Of a stretch of 35,692 bases of DNA, positions 33,838-35,692 are shown in pieces. The notes below the pieces were generated by a model that saw only the letters and a list, made by a program, of their open reading frames with translations, was not told where the DNA came from and made no database searches. The stretch is from Candidatus Poribacteria bacterium (lineage in GTDB: Bacteria; Poribacteria; WGA-4E; UBA9662). The stretch is from contig DTUY01000051.1 in NCBI GenBank assembly GCA_012963885.1, forward strand, positions 1 to 35,692, in the 5' to 3' direction. Position numbers and translations under genes: made by a program. Position 1 is the stretch's first letter; every line of letters begins with the position of its first letter.

Positions 33838-34758
33838 CTAAATTGCCAACGGAGGCGCACGTAGAATTTTGGCTTTTTCTTCTAGCGAAAAGTGGCTCAT
33901 CTCTGACTGGAATTGGCCAAGAGAAAATGGTTGTTCGTCAGCAACCATAGGTAGACCATCTTCTTCTTCAGTAACAAGATTGGATTCAGCCCGATGCTGG
34001 ACAGCCAGCCAGATCACTTGTTCCCGCTGACGGATGTGTTCAGGCGTAAAGACATCCACAACCGTATCACGGCGATGGTAGCCGAAGTAGACGGTGATGC
34101 GTAGGTCTGGGGAGGTATTGGTGAAAGACCCGTGGATCAGGTTGCGATCATGTACGATGACATCACCAGCTTTAACCGGTACTGGAATCGAATCGGGAAG
34201 TCGTGGTCCATGCTTTTCGGCCATCGATTTCAGGTTGGCCTGACCCCAACGATGCGATTTTGGAATCACGTGCAGACATCCGTTATCCTGTGTTGAAGGG
34301 TAAAGATAAATTCCGAAATTGACACCGCGTACCGGCTGAACGCCCGTTTTGAAGTTACCATCTTGGTGCCATTCAAACGGGGCCCCATTTTCGGGCATTT
34401 TGATGACAATTGATTCGGCAAACGGTACAAAATCGGAACCGTACAGGGAGGTCACCGCTTGAAGCAATTTTGGATGGCCGTAGGTTCTCAATATCACCTC
34501 CGACCGCGCCAGCGGGTTACTGATGCGATTGATAACTTGATGTCCACTATCTGGATCCAGAACTGTAAACGCATAGTCTTCGGGATGTTCAACCACTTGG
34601 TTGTAACGGTTTTCGCTGGCTCCGAGATGAATTGGTGCCGAATTAATCATCCAATTCAGTTCCTGTCGAAGCATCTCGATTTCGGTTTCTGGCAGCAACT
34701 GTTTCAGCACTAGAAAACCATTTTCTTGGTAACAATCGGTTTGGGCACGAGTCAGCAT
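33838..34758 (-). CDS. Phytanoyl-CoA dioxygenase (PhyH)-family protein
   Basis: This 306-aa Fe(II)/2-oxoglutarate dioxygenase has metal ligands His131-x-Asp133 in EWHQDGNF and His209 in DRNLIHGSFTN, and 2-oxoglutarate-binding Arg220 in DLRITVYFGYHRRD. The N-terminal TRAQTDCYQENGFLVLKQLL is the standard opening of the family. It is more typical of PhyH than the shorter protein at 30858-31610, with which it shares little beyond the active site. It starts 26 bases after the stop of the LamG gene upstream and precedes the DUF6785-like gene, so the three may be one transcript. Its substrate is unknown. Confidence 0.92.
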   Translation of the reverse strand: MLTRAQTDCYQENGFLVLKQLLPETEIEMLRQELNWMINSAPIHLGASENRYNQVVEHPEDYAFTVLDPDSGHQVINRISNPLARSEVILRTYGHPKLLQAVTSLYGSDFVPFAESIVIKMPENGAPFEWHQDGNFKTGVQPVRGVNFGIYLYPSTQDNGCLHVIPKSHRWGQANLKSMAEKHGPRLPDSIPVPVKAGDVIVHDRNLIHGSFTNTSPDLRITVYFGYHRRDTVVDVFTPEHIRQREQVIWLAVQHRAESNLVTEEEDGLPMVADEQPFSLGQFQSEMSHFSLEEKAKILRAPPLAI

Positions 34759-34784
34759 CTTAATCCCAGATCTCGAAATTTATT

Positions 34785-35585
34785 CTAGTGCAACTGCCGC
34801 TTTAGTTTAGCCCAAGTGATGGATAAGCGTCCAGTAGGGTCAACCGCCATGAAGTCACCTTCCATGACAGTTTTGATTTCAGCTTCGTTTAAAGCGCGAT
34901 TAAAGATGGCCACCTCATCAATGACTCCATTGAAGAAGCGTTTAGCATCTTCATTGAAGTCTTGTCCGATTTTTAAGGTAGTCTCGTTATCAAACAGGGT
35001 TTTGGTTGCCGTGGCTTTGCTGTCGTTGGCTAGTTTGCCATCTACATACATCCTGAGAAAATCGCCCCCTTTAAAACTGATGGCGGCATGATGCCATTGA
35101 CCATCCTTCAGAACTGCTTCGCTATGGACATCAGTAACGCTAACTCCTGGCTGAAACTGACCATTGGATGAGACCTCAGTTGAAAGGGCGCCCGCGAGAT
35201 CATGGTGCAGGCGCAAATTGTAGGTGCGCTGACCACCAGGCCCCCAGTATTTAGAGATAATGCCGCGCGTATTATCGTACTTGTCGGACATGAACCATGC
35301 CATATAGGAGATTTCTTTGGCCGGATTCAAGGTCGCGCTATCCTCCACCTCGACGAAGTCGCCTACTTTGCCGCCGAACTCCAAAGCCGTTCCGTATTTT
35401 CCCTTAGCCCATTTGGCACCGCCTTTTATTTTCCCATCATTACCATTATTGGATTCATCTTTGACGACCTTACCGGCGTTTTCGCTAAAGGTGAAATAAA
35501 GCACACAAGCATCTTTCTGGGCCATGGTATGTAGGCTGAAAACGGTTATCACTAAGCCCATAATCACGATTCTGAAATATGGCAT
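34785..35585 (-). CDS. Secreted LamG-domain protein, separate copy
   Basis: This 266-aa protein has a signal peptide (RIVIMGLVITVFSLHTMA) and one LamG jelly roll: VLYFTFSENAGKVVKDESNNG at the start, ISYMAWFMSDK, WHHAAISFKGGDFLRMYVDGKL and GVIDEVAIFNRALNEAEI. Its C-terminal tail GRLSITWAKLKRQLH matches the tails of the three LamG proteins at 25299-27889, although the domain itself is only distantly related. AAGGA precedes the ATG by eight bases. It lies 26 bases before the PhyH gene in the same direction, an arrangement that suggests co-expression of a surface binding protein, a dioxygenase and a membrane protein. Confidence 0.88.
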   Translation of the reverse strand: MPYFRIVIMGLVITVFSLHTMAQKDACVLYFTFSENAGKVVKDESNNGNDGKIKGGAKWAKGKYGTALEFGGKVGDFVEVEDSATLNPAKEISYMAWFMSDKYDNTRGIISKYWGPGGQRTYNLRLHHDLAGALSTEVSSNGQFQPGVSVTDVHSEAVLKDGQWHHAAISFKGGDFLRMYVDGKLANDSKATATKTLFDNETTLKIGQDFNEDAKRFFNGVIDEVAIFNRALNEAEIKTVMEGDFMAVDPTGRLSITWAKLKRQLH

Positions 35586-35692
35586 TGTGTTTTTCCTTAA
35601 GTTAGAATTTATTTTGATCTGAATTAGCGTTTCCTAAGAAATTGTTAATTTAGTGGAAGATTATCCTCTACTGCCCACTGAAGAAAAAAATA

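Overview
The window looks like chromosomal DNA from an uncultivated Gram-negative-type bacterium, and the best guess is Candidatus Poribacteria or a close relative. Reasons: four secreted LamG (concanavalin-like) proteins with a shared C-terminal tail, two phytanoyl-CoA dioxygenase-like proteins, three Gfo/Idh/MocA oxidoreductases, a DUF6785/DUF6784-type membrane protein, a CRTAC1/ASPIC-UnbV protein and a Wzi-like outer-membrane barrel. This mix is familiar from poribacterial and planctomycete-like genomes. The phylum is inferred from gene content, because no rRNA or other taxonomic marker is present. No tRNA, CRISPR array, phage or intact insertion sequence was recognised.

Layout. 1-2960: an unrecognised 100-aa protein, gene-poor DNA and a reverse-strand amidohydrolase. 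2961-5445: hemW and an M48 membrane protease, head to tail. 5450-8426 (reverse): a Wzi-like barrel, a Gfo/Idh protein lacking the usual active-site lysine, and a small HTH-like protein. 8564-12812: a Gfo/Idh oxidoreductase with a good promoter, a reverse-strand glutamine amidotransferase-like protein, and a two-gene ABC-2 exporter. 12947-20056: a sugar-type ABC importer (binding protein, two permeases, UgpC/MalK-type ATPase) with a large nucleotide cyclase gene between the binding protein and the permeases. 20093-20959 (reverse): a PilZ-like protein with a near-consensus promoter. 21339-25251: a nitrilase-superfamily hydrolase, then overlapping CRTAC1-like and HEAT-repeat genes. 25299-27889 (reverse): three tandem LamG genes with hairpins between them. 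28115-29503 (reverse): a NodB-like deacetylase. 29723-31610: a Gfo/Idh protein and a PhyH-like dioxygenase. 31744-35585 (reverse): LamG, PhyH, then a DUF6785-like membrane protein.

The most striking gene is 14393-16723. Its N-terminal half reads as a complete S1-S4 voltage-sensor domain: an acidic residue in S2, an Asp in S3, and S4 with arginines about every third residue. It continues into a fifth membrane segment, a roughly 160-residue extracytoplasmic region, a sixth membrane segment, a HAMP-like linker and a class III nucleotide cyclase with all expected catalytic residues. No pore loop is visible, so it may be a voltage- or ion-responsive cyclase. Its place inside a sugar-importer locus, facing a PilZ-type gene, suggests a link between nutrient uptake, membrane state and second-messenger signalling.

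The rest fits a heterotrophic, surface-active lifestyle: uptake and oxidation of sugars or polyols (ABC importer, Gfo/Idh, PhyH), polysaccharide modification (NodB-like deacetylase, Wzi-like barrel) and a set of secreted LamG proteins. Several sigma70-type promoters with 16-18 bp spacers, AAGGAG-type ribosome sites and frequent GTG/TTG starts were seen.
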